This document shows, piece after piece, positions 42,536-52,772 of a DNA stretch of 64,000 bases. The notes under the pieces were generated by a model. It saw nothing but the letters and a program-made list of their open reading frames with translations. It was not told where the DNA came from and searched no databases. Numbering within the stretch: position 1 is the stretch's first letter; each line of letters begins with the position of its first letter. The stretch is from Nitrospira sp. (GTDB taxonomy: Bacteria; Nitrospirota; Nitrospiria; Nitrospirales; Nitrospiraceae), in the NCBI GenBank assembly GCA_030123605.1, contig CP126123.1, positions 1,902,001 to 1,966,000 on the forward strand, read 5' to 3'. The position numbers and the translations under genes were made by a program.

Positions 42536-44968
42536 TCATCGTAACGCCACAATCGTGACCCCGTCACCTCCCTCTGAACGATCGCCCGGTCTGAACGTCA
42601 CGACGTAGGGGGAGGCCTTCAGATACTCGCGCAACGCGGCCTTGAGCCGGCCGGTCCCATGTCCGTGAATGATGCGCACGAACGGACTCCCGCCCAGGGT
42701 GGCGCGATCGAGGCCGGCCACCACGACATCCAGGGCCTCATCTGCCGTCTTGCCGCGTACATCGAATGTTTCTTGAATATCCTCGGACGCCTGCGCCTGG
42801 CTGTCTCGTCTCGGCGGGGCTGAGGGTCCTTTGTTCGGATCGCTTCGGGAAGGCTGCGGGATCCGTGCGATCCCTGCCAGGCTCGCCACGTTGGCCAGGA
42901 TTTCCCCTTCCCCGACTTTCAACCGTACCCGCTTTTTCCCTTGCGGACTTTCGAGCAGTGTCCCGGTCATCCCCAACCCGACGACCTCCACCATGTCTCC
43001 GACCGACAGTTGCTCGACCGACACCGGCTCTTGAGGCTCCCCAACCTCACGCCTGACTTCCTGCTCCAATTCAATGAGCCGAACCTTGGTCTCCTTGGCC
43101 CTGAGCAATTTTTGATCGCGCTTCAACTCATCGAGGGTCGCTTGGACCGCCGCCCTGGCACGTTGAAATTCTTGGGACAGTTTTTTCTTCAACCCCTGCC
43201 GCTCGTCCCGTTCCGACTCTTGCAAGAACGCCAGCATTTGTCGGGCCTCCCGCGCCGCCTGTTCGGCCGCTTGCTTCGCCAGGCTCGCGGCCGCCATGTC
43301 CTCGCTCAACCGCCGCTGTTTGTCCTGCAAATCATTCAGCAGGGTCTCCAGAACCCGATTGTGCCCCTGCAGACGCGCTCGGGCATCCTGCAGCAGGGAC
43401 CGGTCCATACCCAGACGCCCGGCGATCTCGATCGCCGCAGACCCGCCCGGCTGTCCGGAGATCAACCGGTAGGTCGGCGAGAGGCTGTCCAGGTTGAATT
43501 CCACGCTCGCATTGGCGAAACCAAGCGTTTCTGTGGCCAGGCCCTTCAACAGGCTATAGTGCGTCGTGGCCACCACCTTCACTCCCACCGCCGCCAAGCG
43601 ACACAGCAACGCACTCGCCAGCGCGGCGCCCTCGGCGGGATCTGTGGAGGTCACCGGTTCATCCAGCAACACCAACGCCCGCCCTGGGTGCCGCGGCTCA
43701 GGTTCGACGTCGGCATCCGCTCCATTGGAAATTTCTTTCAGAAGTTGCACCATCTGGGTGATGTGGGCCGAAAAACTGGACAGGTCCCGCGCCAAGTCCT
43801 GCGCATCGCCGATGTCGGCATAGATCGATGGAAAGACGGCCATCTCCGAGTCGGGCGCACAGGGCAGATGCAGGCCGCAGCGCACCATCAGGGAGAACAG
43901 CCCGAGCAACTTGAGCACGACGGTTTTCCCGCCGGTATTGGGACCGGAAATAATCAGCACCCGCACCGTTTCATCGAACACCAAGTCGTTCGGCACGACC
44001 TGCTCTTTGGTCAAGACAAGAAACGGATGTCGCGCTTGTTTGAGCAGGATACGGCCCTCGTCGTTGAGATGGGGCGGCACCGCTTGCAGCCGCCGGCTCA
44101 ACTCCGCCTTGGCCGAGACGGCATCGAGTCGTCCGAGCAGCGCCAGGCCCTCGGCGATCGCCGGCGCATGGGGGACAATCATCGCCGACAGCTCCCGCAA
44201 GATCCTCCGCACCTCTCGCTCCACGTCCAGATCCACCACCTTGATGGAGTTGTTGAGGTCCACAAGCTCGCGCGGCTCCAGAAACACCGTCGCGCCGCTC
44301 GCCGACACATCGTGTACGATGCCGGGAATCCTGCCCTGCATGTCGACCTTGATCGGGACGACATACCGCCCTTCGCGCTGCGCGAAATAGTCTTCCTGCA
44401 GGACCTCCTCATAACGGCGTGAATGCAGGATCTGGTCGAGACGGTGCCGCATGTGCTGCTTGAGATCGTTGGCGCGATGCATCAGACGCTGCAATTCGGG
44501 ACTGGCCGATTCCCGCATGGACCCATCCGGGTCGACCGCGGCATGCAATGCGGCCGTGAGCCGGCGGTACCAGCCTACAGGCCCGAATTGTGCTGTCATC
44601 GCACCCATGGTCGGCGCATCGGCCTGGTGATGCAAGAGATAGCGCTGTACGTCCTCGATCAACTCCAACACCAGCGCGATATCCCGCAACTCATGGGCTT
44701 CTAAACAGGCCCCCTTGGTTGCACGGTCCAACAGGTCCGTCACGTCGGGAAACCTGAGCAGAGGAAAGGGATCGGTACCGGCGCACAACAGCAGCATATC
44801 GGAAGTTTCCTGCCGGAGTACTTGCGCCTCTCGAAGGTCTTGTGCCAACTGCAACGACCGACATTCTTCCGCACCGACCGTCGATTGGGCGTAGGAAGCC
44901 AACACCTCCAACAGCTTGGTCCACTCCAACACCTTGGCGGCCTCACGCCGAAGTCTTTCAGATTGCAT
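42536..44968 (-). CDS. mutS2: Endonuclease MutS2
   Basis: An 810-residue MutS2. The N-terminal part covers the core and lever domains; the ATPase has Walker A ISGPNTGGKTVVLK near residue 345 and the motif SSFSAHITQMVQLL near residue 400. Its Walker B reads LVLLDEPVTSTDPAEGAAL, where most MutS2 have DELGSGTDP or similar. A KOW-like segment and a coiled coil lead to the C-terminal Smr nuclease domain (IQETFDVRGKTADEALDVVV near residue 732, and VRIIHGHGTGRLK). MutS2 suppresses recombination and rescues collided ribosomes. The start is ATG 44968 (GTG 44971 also possible). Confidence 0.92.
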   Translation of the reverse strand: MQSERLRREAAKVLEWTKLLEVLASYAQSTVGAEECRSLQLAQDLREAQVLRQETSDMLLLCAGTDPFPLLRFPDVTDLLDRATKGACLEAHELRDIALVLELIEDVQRYLLHHQADAPTMGAMTAQFGPVGWYRRLTAALHAAVDPDGSMRESASPELQRLMHRANDLKQHMRHRLDQILHSRRYEEVLQEDYFAQREGRYVVPIKVDMQGRIPGIVHDVSASGATVFLEPRELVDLNNSIKVVDLDVEREVRRILRELSAMIVPHAPAIAEGLALLGRLDAVSAKAELSRRLQAVPPHLNDEGRILLKQARHPFLVLTKEQVVPNDLVFDETVRVLIISGPNTGGKTVVLKLLGLFSLMVRCGLHLPCAPDSEMAVFPSIYADIGDAQDLARDLSSFSAHITQMVQLLKEISNGADADVEPEPRHPGRALVLLDEPVTSTDPAEGAALASALLCRLAAVGVKVVATTHYSLLKGLATETLGFANASVEFNLDSLSPTYRLISGQPGGSAAIEIAGRLGMDRSLLQDARARLQGHNRVLETLLNDLQDKQRRLSEDMAAASLAKQAAEQAAREARQMLAFLQESERDERQGLKKKLSQEFQRARAAVQATLDELKRDQKLLRAKETKVRLIELEQEVRREVGEPQEPVSVEQLSVGDMVEVVGLGMTGTLLESPQGKKRVRLKVGEGEILANVASLAGIARIPQPSRSDPNKGPSAPPRRDSQAQASEDIQETFDVRGKTADEALDVVVAGLDRATLGGSPFVRIIHGHGTGRLKAALREYLKASPYVVTFRPGDRSEGGDGVTIVALR

Positions 44969-45062
44969 CACGCACCATAGAAGACCGGTTGAGGTTCAGA
45001 TCGTCAGACTCTACCCGACCCCTCAGGTCCAGGCAAGACGATCATTCCCTCTTTTTGTCCGC

Positions 45063-45091
45063 TTGACACACAGATGGTCGCTCAGTACTAT
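45063..45091 (+). promoter_or_regulatory. Sigma-70 promoter of the gap-pgk-tpiA-secG unit
   Basis: TTGACA at 45063-45068 and TACTAT at 45086-45091 are 17 bases apart. This is near-perfect and the strongest promoter match in the window. A start near 45098 gives a leader of about 45 bases. Confidence 0.8.
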
Positions 45092-45130
45092 CGCCCCAGA
45101 CCCACTCTGTTCAACCCGCTTAATTCCTGA

Positions 45131-46150
<1,020 letters not shown>

Positions 46151-46203
46151 CCAGGCCTGAGTACCGTCGCTCCATCCACGGACCAGAGGATTGAGGATCT
46201 GCC

Positions 46204-47403
46204 ATGAATCTTCGGAAACGAATCATCGAGGATGTCCAACTTCGCGGAAAACGCGTCATCATCCGCGCCGACTATAACGTCCCGCTCGATGATTCGCTGC
46301 AGATTACCGATGATACCAGAATCCGTTCGACACTCCCGACCATCAATCGCGCCGTCGATGAGGGAGCCAAGGTCATTCTCTGCTCACACCTCGGTCGCCC
46401 CAAGGGGAAATTCGACCCCAAATTCAGCCTGGCGCCGGTCGCAAAGCGCTTGCAGCGCCTGCTCGGCAAGGAAGTGATTTTCGCCCCGGACTGCATCGGC
46501 TCCGCGGTCGAAGGCCTCGTCGCCAAGATGAAGCCGGGCGATGTCATGTTGTTGGAAAACCTTCGCTTCCACGCGGAAGAGGAGAACAACGACGACGGAT
46601 TCTCCAAGGCCCTGGCCTCCCTAGCCGATGTATACATCAACGACGCGTTCGGTGCCGCCCATCGCGCCCACGCCTCCACGGTCGGCATTACCAAATTCAT
46701 TCCCGAGGCAGCAGCCGGCTACCTGCTGAAGAAAGAAATCGAATACTTGGAAGGGGCGGTTGAAAACCCGGTCCGTCCGTTCGTTGCCATCCTCGGCGGG
46801 GCGAAAGTATCGGGGAAGATCGGGGTGATCGAGAACCTCGGGAAAAAAGTCGACAAGGTCATCATCGGCGGCGGCATGGCCTTTACGTTTTTGAAGGCCA
46901 TGGGGCTCGAGATCGGCCTATCGCTTGTCGAGAACGACATGCTCGACTTCGCCAAAGGCGTCCAAGACCATGCCTTTTCCAGCGGTGTGAAATTCTACCT
47001 TCCGGTGGATTGCGTCGTGGCGGCAAGCCGGGAGCCTGGTGCCGAAACGAAAATCGTTCCGGTCCAAGAAATCCCCAAGGGATGGTATGGGTTGGACATC
47101 GGACCGGCGTCCGTCAAGCTGTTCTCAGAGGCCGTCCAGAATGCCAAGACCATTCTCTGGAATGGTCCGATGGGCATGTTCGAAGTCGATGCCTTCGCCA
47201 GGGGCACCCTTGCGATGGCCCATTCCGTGGCCAATGCCTATGCGCTGACCATCGTCGGCGGCGGCGAAACGGCGCTCGCCATCCATCGCGCCGGGGAGTC
47301 CGAAAGCATCTCGTTCATCTCAACCGGTGGCGGCGCGGCCCTCGAACTGCTCGAAGGCAAGACCCTCCCCGGCCTTGCGGCACTCCCCAATCGTCAACCG
47401 TAG
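46204..47403 (+). CDS. pgk: Phosphoglycerate kinase
   Basis: A 399-residue PGK catalysing phosphate transfer between 1,3-bisphosphoglycerate and ADP. Family signature KRVIIRADYNVPLDD near residue 16, HLGRPKGKFDPKFSL near residue 62, the hinge ENLRFHAEEENNDDGFSKALASLADVYINDAFGAAHRAHAS near residue 118, and the glycine-rich nucleotide site GAKVSGKIGVIENL near residue 199 and FISTGGGAALELLEG near residue 374. Length is standard. It lies 53 bases after gap and 40 before tpiA. Confidence 0.97.
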   Translation: MNLRKRIIEDVQLRGKRVIIRADYNVPLDDSLQITDDTRIRSTLPTINRAVDEGAKVILCSHLGRPKGKFDPKFSLAPVAKRLQRLLGKEVIFAPDCIGSAVEGLVAKMKPGDVMLLENLRFHAEEENNDDGFSKALASLADVYINDAFGAAHRAHASTVGITKFIPEAAAGYLLKKEIEYLEGAVENPVRPFVAILGGAKVSGKIGVIENLGKKVDKVIIGGGMAFTFLKAMGLEIGLSLVENDMLDFAKGVQDHAFSSGVKFYLPVDCVVAASREPGAETKIVPVQEIPKGWYGLDIGPASVKLFSEAVQNAKTILWNGPMGMFEVDAFARGTLAMAHSVANAYALTIVGGGETALAIHRAGESESISFISTGGGAALELLEGKTLPGLAALPNRQP

Positions 47404-47443
47404 CCACAACACCCCCATTCCCTTTCACGAGGACCGACGTTTT

Positions 47444-48223
47444 GTGAGAACGCGCTTTCTTGTCGGCAACTGGAAAATGAACAAGACCGCCTCTGAGGCG
47501 GCGGCATTCGTTCGCCGACTGCTCCAACAGGTGTCAAGCACCGCCGGGATCCAGGTCGGCCTCACTCCTCCGTTTACCGCATTGCAGGCCGTCCGTGACG
47601 CGCTCGGTTCTTGTCCTCTCTTCCTGCTCGGCGCACAAAACCTTTACTGGGAGGAAAATGGAGCCTTCACCGGCGAAGTGTCCAGCGCGATGCTGAAGGA
47701 TCTCGGCTGCCACTTCGTCCTCATCGGCCACTCTGAACGGCGGCAATACTTCGGAGAACAAGACGCCTGGACCAACAAAAAAGTGCTGGCAGCAATCCGA
47801 CATGGGCTTCAACCGATCCTTTGCGTGGGAGAAACCCTCCAGGACCGCGACGCCGGCAATACCGACACCGTCATCCAACGACAACTGCGGGCCGGGCTTG
47901 CAGGGATGGAAGCGACATCGCTCGAAAGCCTCACGATCGCCTACGAGCCGGTCTGGGCCATTGGGACGGGTCGGGCCGCATCGCCCGATCAGGCCGTTCC
48001 GGTCCATCGGTTGATCCGCCGTACCATCGATGGACTCAGTGGATCAGACAGCGGCGGCAAGGTCCGTATTCTCTACGGCGGGAGCGTCACACCGCAGAAT
48101 ATTGCCGACTTTCTCGTTTCCGAAGAAATCGACGGCGCACTCGTGGGCGGGGCTTGTTTAGATCCCGCCTCTTTTGCTACACTCATCTCGGTCGCTCTCG
48201 GGTCCAGACCCACCACGGCCTAA
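47444..48223 (+). CDS. tpiA: Triose-phosphate isomerase
   Basis: A 259-residue TIM barrel. VGNWKMNKTASEA near residue 7 holds the catalytic Lys, VLIGHSERRQYFGE near residue 94 the catalytic His, and TIAYEPVWAIGTG near residue 165 the catalytic Glu followed by the mobile loop. VRILYGGSVTPQNI near residue 208 and DGALVGGACLD near residue 229 bind phosphate. Start GTG 47444 gives the natural N-terminus (RTRFLVGNWK); GAGGA lies 11 bases upstream. The frame is open further upstream but that is inside pgk. Confidence 0.96.
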   Translation: MRTRFLVGNWKMNKTASEAAAFVRRLLQQVSSTAGIQVGLTPPFTALQAVRDALGSCPLFLLGAQNLYWEENGAFTGEVSSAMLKDLGCHFVLIGHSERRQYFGEQDAWTNKKVLAAIRHGLQPILCVGETLQDRDAGNTDTVIQRQLRAGLAGMEATSLESLTIAYEPVWAIGTGRAASPDQAVPVHRLIRRTIDGLSGSDSGGKVRILYGGSVTPQNIADFLVSEEIDGALVGGACLDPASFATLISVALGSRPTTA

Positions 48224-48229
48224 TCAAAC

Positions 48230-48583
48230 ATGTACACATTACTCGTCATCGTCCATGTCATTGTCTGTCTGCTGATGATCGGCGCGATCCTGCTGCAATC
48301 AGGCAAGGGGGCTGAAATCGGAGCGGCATTCGGCGGTTCGAGCCAAACCGTCTTCGGTAGTCGCGGCCCAGCGAACTTTCTCAGTAAGTTCACCGTCATC
48401 ACGGCCTTCGTGTTCATGTTCACCTCGTTATCTTTGGCTATCCTTGCCAAAGACCGGAACTTTTCCTCCACCGTCATCGATTTGAACAAGAAGCCGGCCG
48501 AGACCGCTCCAAATTCAACGCCGTCGGACAACGCCAAACCTTCCGCCACCGAGTCCCATCCCAGCGGCGAAGGTTCTCACTAG
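48230..48583 (+). CDS. secG: Preprotein translocase subunit SecG
   Basis: A 117-residue SecG. Two membrane spans (residues about 3-22 and about 55-75) frame the family motif LLQSGKGAEIGAAFGGSSQTVFGSRGPANFLSKFT at residues 21-55. The charged and Ser/Pro-rich tail is longer than in E. coli. SecG aids SecYEG protein export. It follows tpiA by six bases, the gene order common in many phyla. Confidence 0.93.
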   Translation: MYTLLVIVHVIVCLLMIGAILLQSGKGAEIGAAFGGSSQTVFGSRGPANFLSKFTVITAFVFMFTSLSLAILAKDRNFSSTVIDLNKKPAETAPNSTPSDNAKPSATESHPSGEGSH

Positions 48584-48710
48584 CCCCTCAGCTCTTTTCT
48601 TTCTTAGTCGCATGGGGCACCGCCGCAACCGGACGCATGTCGGCTTCGTCGACCTGCGCGGATTGTTGTGACGGGAGTGATCGTTGAGGGAAACGAAGTA
48701 GAGCAGAATC

Positions 48711-49637
48711 CTAGACGGCCGTCAGCCAGTGACGATGGGCGGGGTCAGTCCCGCCGACAATCTCAAAAAATGTTTTCTGTAGCGCCTGGGTAATCGGACC
48801 CGGCCTCCCGGTGCCGATCCGTCGTCGGTCGATTTCAGTCACGGGTGTGAGTTCAGCAGCGGTTCCCGTGACAAACACCTCATCCGCCACGTACATTTCG
48901 TCGCGCGTGAATCGCTCTTCAACCACCGGGATGTTACGTTCCTTGGCTAGCTGAATGATGGAGTTTCGCGTGATGCCTTCGAGGATCGACGTCAATGGGG
49001 TGGTCTTCAGGGCGCCGTGCCTCACGATGAACACATTTTCTCCGGTGCCTTCGGCCACATACCCTTCAGGATCGAGCATGATAGCCTCATCGTAGCCATC
49101 CGCCTTCACTTCACGCTTGGCAAGGATAGAATTCACATAGTAGCCGGATATTTTTCCGCGCGTCATAGACACGTTCACATGGTGGCGCGTAAATGAAGAG
49201 ACCCGGGCACGAATCCCCTTGGTCAAGGCCTCATCCCCCAGGTACGTCCCCCATTTCCATGCGGCAATGCACACCTTGATGGGGTTTTCGCCTGGATAGA
49301 GCCCCATGGCACCGTACCCTATATAGACCAGCGGACGAATGTAACAGGCCTCCAACCGATTGATTCTCACCGTCTCGACGATGGCGTCGAATAGTTGCTT
49401 CTTGTCATAGGGCATCTCCATCATGGCAATGTGAGCCGATTCGAAGAGCCGATCCACATGCTCAGGCAGCCTGAAGACAGCCGACCCGCCCTTGCCCTTG
49501 TAACAGCGAATCCCCTCGAACGCCGCCAATCCGTAGTGGAGCGAGTGGGTGAGCACATGCACCTGGGCATCGGCCCAGGCGACGAATTTTCCATCCATCC
49601 ATATTTTTTCGCTGGCTTGCAACATGCGCGGGATCAT
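48711..49637 (-). CDS. ilvE: Branched-chain amino acid aminotransferase
   Basis: A 308-residue class IV PLP aminotransferase. SLHYGLAAFEGIRCYKG near residue 32 is the family N-terminal motif and ACYIRPLVYIGYGAMGL near residue 90 the substrate region. GKISGYYVNSILAKREVKADGYDEAIMLDPEGYVAEGTGENVF near residue 158 holds the PLP Lys and the phosphate site. DEVFVTGTAAELTPVTEIDRR near residue 265 completes it. It makes Val, Leu and Ile from their keto acids. ATG 49637 has AAGG upstream; the ATG at 49625 is an alternative. Confidence 0.93.
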   Translation of the reverse strand: MIPRMLQASEKIWMDGKFVAWADAQVHVLTHSLHYGLAAFEGIRCYKGKGGSAVFRLPEHVDRLFESAHIAMMEMPYDKKQLFDAIVETVRINRLEACYIRPLVYIGYGAMGLYPGENPIKVCIAAWKWGTYLGDEALTKGIRARVSSFTRHHVNVSMTRGKISGYYVNSILAKREVKADGYDEAIMLDPEGYVAEGTGENVFIVRHGALKTTPLTSILEGITRNSIIQLAKERNIPVVEERFTRDEMYVADEVFVTGTAAELTPVTEIDRRRIGTGRPGPITQALQKTFFEIVGGTDPAHRHWLTAV

Positions 49638-49794
49638 AACAGCGCCTTGCGACAACCGTCAAGACAACGGGCTCATGAAGACCACCTCGGCGATTCTCCT
49701 TCATCCAGGCTCCGCATGGGTGTCCGAGCAGTTCTCCAATTCCGATCAGCGTCCAAACCGAAATACCTCGCGCCACACGACCATACACTTTACC

Positions 49795-49824
49795 TTGACA
49801 CTCTCTTTACCGCTATGATAGAGA
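49795..49824 (+). promoter_or_regulatory. Promoter of rplU-rpmA
   Basis: TTGACA at 49795-49800 with GATAGA (49817-49822) or TAGAGA (49819-49824) as -10, spacer 16-18. The leader would be about 30 bases. Confidence 0.55.
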
Positions 49825-49856
49825 TTCACGTTCTGCTGATGAGGAGAAGGACGAAC

Positions 49857-50171
49857 ATGTACGCTATCATTGAGACAGGTGGAAAACAGTATCGAGTGGA
49901 AGCGGGAACGGTGCTCCAAGTAGAGTCGCTCCCGGGCGACGTCGGTCACTCCATCCACCTCGATAGGGTCCGGTTGCTGCACGGAGACAGTGGGTTGGTT
50001 GTCGGTCAACCGATCGTCGCCGGCGCGCGCGTGACGGCGGAAATCATCCGTCAGGGACGCACCAGGTCGATCACGGTCTTTAAGAAAAAACGTCGCAAGA
50101 ATTATCGTCGAACCAGGGGTCACCGGCAGGGCTTTACCCAGCTGCGGGTCACTGAGATCGAAACGAAGTAA
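49857..50171 (+). CDS. rplU: 50S ribosomal protein L21
   Basis: A 104-residue L21: MYAIIETGGKQYRVEAG at the start, a beta-rich middle with GQPIVAGARVTAEI, and the basic end FKKKRRKNYRRTRGHRQGFTQLRVTEI, all family hallmarks. It binds 23S rRNA. It has GAGGAG then GACGAAC before the ATG, and forms a unit with rpmA. Confidence 0.97.
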   Translation: MYAIIETGGKQYRVEAGTVLQVESLPGDVGHSIHLDRVRLLHGDSGLVVGQPIVAGARVTAEIIRQGRTRSITVFKKKRRKNYRRTRGHRQGFTQLRVTEIETK

Positions 50172-50192
50172 CGGCTCGAAGGGGAGTTCGCC

Positions 50193-50456
50193 ATGGCAAC
50201 AAACAAAGGCGGCGGTTCGACAAGGAACGGTCGCGACAGCAACCCACAATACCTCGGCGTCAAGGCCTACGGCGGAGAAACGGTCAAGGCCGGTTCCATC
50301 ATCGTCCGCCAGCGTGGAACGAAGTTTTTCCCAGGGTTCAATGTCGGCCTCGGTCGTGACCACACCCTCTTCGCCTGCGTGACGGGAGTGGTCAAATTCG
50401 AAGGCGGCCGCGGGCGTTCGAAGGTCAGTGTCTATCCGGTCACGGCGAAGGCCTGA
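50193..50456 (+). CDS. rpmA: 50S ribosomal protein L27
   Basis: An 87-residue L27: [63 protein letters not shown] is typical. The N-terminus is the short Proteobacteria-like type without the cleavable extension of Firmicutes. It lies 21 bases after rplU with AAGGGGAG as ribosome site. Confidence 0.97.
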   Translation: MATNKGGGSTRNGRDSNPQYLGVKAYGGETVKAGSIIVRQRGTKFFPGFNVGLGRDHTLFACVTGVVKFEGGRGRSKVSVYPVTAKA

Positions 50457-50542
50457 CCCCTCCTCAGTCCGCACAGTTGTTCCCACGGAACAGGGACCCT
50501 TCGCCCACGCAGCCTCCTTCCCTCAGGGATCGGCACATACGT

Positions 50543-50548
50543 TATACT
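50543..50548 (+). promoter_or_regulatory. Possible -10 (TATACT) for obgE
   Basis: TATACT at 50543-50548 lies 39 bases before ATG 50588. No good -35 is visible at 16-18 bases, so it is weak or activator-dependent. obgE may also be read from the rplU promoter. Confidence 0.35.
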
Positions 50549-50587
50549 GCTGCCCGTGAATAACCACAGCACCGGGGGATTGCCGCG

Positions 50588-51619
50588 ATGTCTGCGTTCG
50601 TCGATCAAGTTCGAATCCTGGTGAAGGCCGGCCGAGGCGGCAACGGCGCCTGCAGTTTTCGCCGGGAAAAGTTCGTCCCACGCGGAGGACCAGACGGCGG
50701 AGACGGCGGACATGGCGGCAGCGTGGCGGTCACGGCCACGACCCGCCTCAATACCCTGCTGGATCTCCGTTATCAGAAACATTACGAAGCACAGAACGGC
50801 GAGCCTGGCGGAGGCAGTAATTGTCATGGACGTACGGGGCTCGATGTCTGTATTCCTGTTCCCGTCGGGACCATGATTTTCGATGATGAGACCGAGGAAC
50901 TTCTAGCCGACCTCACCGTGGACGGCGAATCCTGCGTCGTCACACAGGGCGGCCGAGGAGGCCGAGGCAACTCTCACTTCGCCACTTCGACCAACCGTGT
51001 CCCGACCCACTTTGAACCCGGCACCCCCGGTGAAGAACGGTTCCTTCGTCTCGAATTGAAACTCCTGGCCGATGTCGGCTTGGTCGGATATCCGAACGCC
51101 GGGAAATCGACGTTGATCGCCGCCGTCTCCGCGGCGCAACCCAAGATTGCCGACTATCCCTTCACCACCCTCACCCCCAATCTGGGAGTCGTTCGATGGA
51201 CCGACGAGCAGGCCTTCGTCATTGCCGACATCCCGGGTTTGATCGAAGGTGCGCACGAGGGCAAGGGGCTCGGCTTTCAGTTTCTCCGCCACATCGAGCG
51301 CACCAGTCTCTTGCTCCATGTGATCGACATTTCCGAATGGGCCACGGAGGACCCTGTCACAAGCCTTGAGGTCATGCGCCATGAACTCACGGCCTACGAC
51401 GAGACGCTCGCCGCCCGTCCCTTTGCCGTCGTGGGAACCAAGCTCGACATCAAGGGCACGGGTGAACGTCTCGACCGGCTCCGCACCTATTGCCGACAAC
51501 GGAAGCTTCGCTTCTTCGCCATCTCCGCCGCCACTGGCGAGGGGCTGAACGACTGCGTGCAGCACATCGGCCAACAAGTGGCCCTCCTACGGAAAACCCC
51601 GTGCGAGACGAACTCCTAA
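50588..51619 (+). CDS. obgE: GTPase ObgE/CgtA
   Basis: A 343-residue Obg GTPase that acts in 50S assembly. The glycine-rich Obg fold covers residues about 1-158 (GRGGNGACSFRREKFVPRGGPDGGDGGHGGSV). The G domain has GYPNAGKSTLIAAVS near residue 167, switch DYPFTTLTPNLG and DIPGLIEGAHEGKGLGFQFL near residue 213, and NKxD replaced by GTKLD near residue 282, then SAATGEG. The typical C-terminal OCT extension is short. It overlaps proB by 19 bases. Confidence 0.95.
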   Translation: MSAFVDQVRILVKAGRGGNGACSFRREKFVPRGGPDGGDGGHGGSVAVTATTRLNTLLDLRYQKHYEAQNGEPGGGSNCHGRTGLDVCIPVPVGTMIFDDETEELLADLTVDGESCVVTQGGRGGRGNSHFATSTNRVPTHFEPGTPGEERFLRLELKLLADVGLVGYPNAGKSTLIAAVSAAQPKIADYPFTTLTPNLGVVRWTDEQAFVIADIPGLIEGAHEGKGLGFQFLRHIERTSLLLHVIDISEWATEDPVTSLEVMRHELTAYDETLAARPFAVVGTKLDIKGTGERLDRLRTYCRQRKLRFFAISAATGEGLNDCVQHIGQQVALLRKTPCETNS

Positions 51620-52737
51620 CACAAGCCAAACGTGTCGTCATCAAGATCGGGAGCAGCCTAGTCGCCTCACGCGAAACCGGCCTGAGCGCCGAACGGATCG
51701 AACGGCTCGCAGGTGAAATCGCCGACGTCCGGGCGCATGGACGCGAGGTGTTGGTGGTGTCGTCCGGCGCAGTCGTGTCCGGCATCAAGAAACTCGACCT
51801 GCGTGAATATCCCAAGAGCCTGCCGGTCAAACAGGCCGCCGCGGCGGTCGGACAAAGTCACCTCATGTGGGCCTACGAGAAGGCCTTCGAACGGTTGTCG
51901 CTGCGCGTCGCGCAGGTCCTCCTGACCCACGAAGACCTGGCCGATCGACGGCGTTTTTTGAACGCGCGACACACCCTCACGACCTTGATCAAGTTCGGCG
52001 TAATTCCCATCATCAATGAAAACGATACGGTTGCGGTCGAAGAAATCCGCGTGGGCGACAACGATACCCTCGCGGCCCAAGTCGCTCACCTGGTGGATGC
52101 GGACCTGCTCGTCATTCTTTCCGATGTGGACGGACTCTTTACCGCCGATCCCCGCAAAGACGCAACCGCCACGCTGATTCCACTCATCGAGCACATTACC
52201 GAGGACATCGAACGGCGGGCCGGGATGTCTTCCACCTTCGAAGGCACAGGCGGCATGGCCACCAAGGTGCGGGCGGCCAAGAAGGTGGGGGAATATGGGG
52301 TGGCAACCCTGATTCTCAACGGAACGCAGACCAGATTGCTCCCAGATGTCCTTTGCGGCAAACCAGGCGGCAGCCTGTTTCTCGCCCGGGAACGACGCAT
52401 GAACAGCCGGAAACATTGGATCGCCTTTACCCTGCGTCCCCGCGGCCAGGTTCAGTTGGATGAGGGAGCCGTGGAGGCGCTGGCGCGGAAAGGCAAGAGT
52501 CTGCTGGCATCGGGCATCCTCGACGTGACCGGCCACTTCGAGGCCGGCGACCCCGTGACCTGCATCACACCAGACGGAAAGGAATTTGCGAAGGGGTTGG
52601 TCAACTTCTCCTCAATCGTCCTGACCCGCATCAAGGGCCTCAAGACTGCCGACATTCAAAAAATTCCCGGCCTGCAGGAATATGAAGAAGTCATCCACCG
52701 GGACAACCTCGCCCTGCTCGCCCCGCACCGCTCCTAG
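51601..52737 (+). CDS. proB: Glutamate 5-kinase
   Basis: A 378-residue glutamate 5-kinase, first step of proline synthesis. The amino-acid kinase domain (residues 1-255) has RVVIKIGSSLVAS near residue 11, VVSSGAVVSGIKKL near residue 52, INENDTVAVEEIRVGDNDTLAAQVAHLVDADLLVILSDVDGLFT near residue 138 and GTGGMATKVRAAKK near residue 216. A PUA domain ends it (about 275-375). The GTG at 51601 is inside obgE and is the only start that gives the natural N-terminus. Confidence 0.95.
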   Translation: MRDELLTQAKRVVIKIGSSLVASRETGLSAERIERLAGEIADVRAHGREVLVVSSGAVVSGIKKLDLREYPKSLPVKQAAAAVGQSHLMWAYEKAFERLSLRVAQVLLTHEDLADRRRFLNARHTLTTLIKFGVIPIINENDTVAVEEIRVGDNDTLAAQVAHLVDADLLVILSDVDGLFTADPRKDATATLIPLIEHITEDIERRAGMSSTFEGTGGMATKVRAAKKVGEYGVATLILNGTQTRLLPDVLCGKPGGSLFLARERRMNSRKHWIAFTLRPRGQVQLDEGAVEALARKGKSLLASGILDVTGHFEAGDPVTCITPDGKEFAKGLVNFSSIVLTRIKGLKTADIQKIPGLQEYEEVIHRDNLALLAPHRS

Positions 52738-52772
52738 ATGGAGAACCGGAGCGATCATATGGACCGTGATCG

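Noticed and set aside
42941-44422. Open frame antisense to mutS2
   Set aside because: Shadow of the MutS2 frame, with a His/Arg/Gln-rich composition typical of antisense reading.
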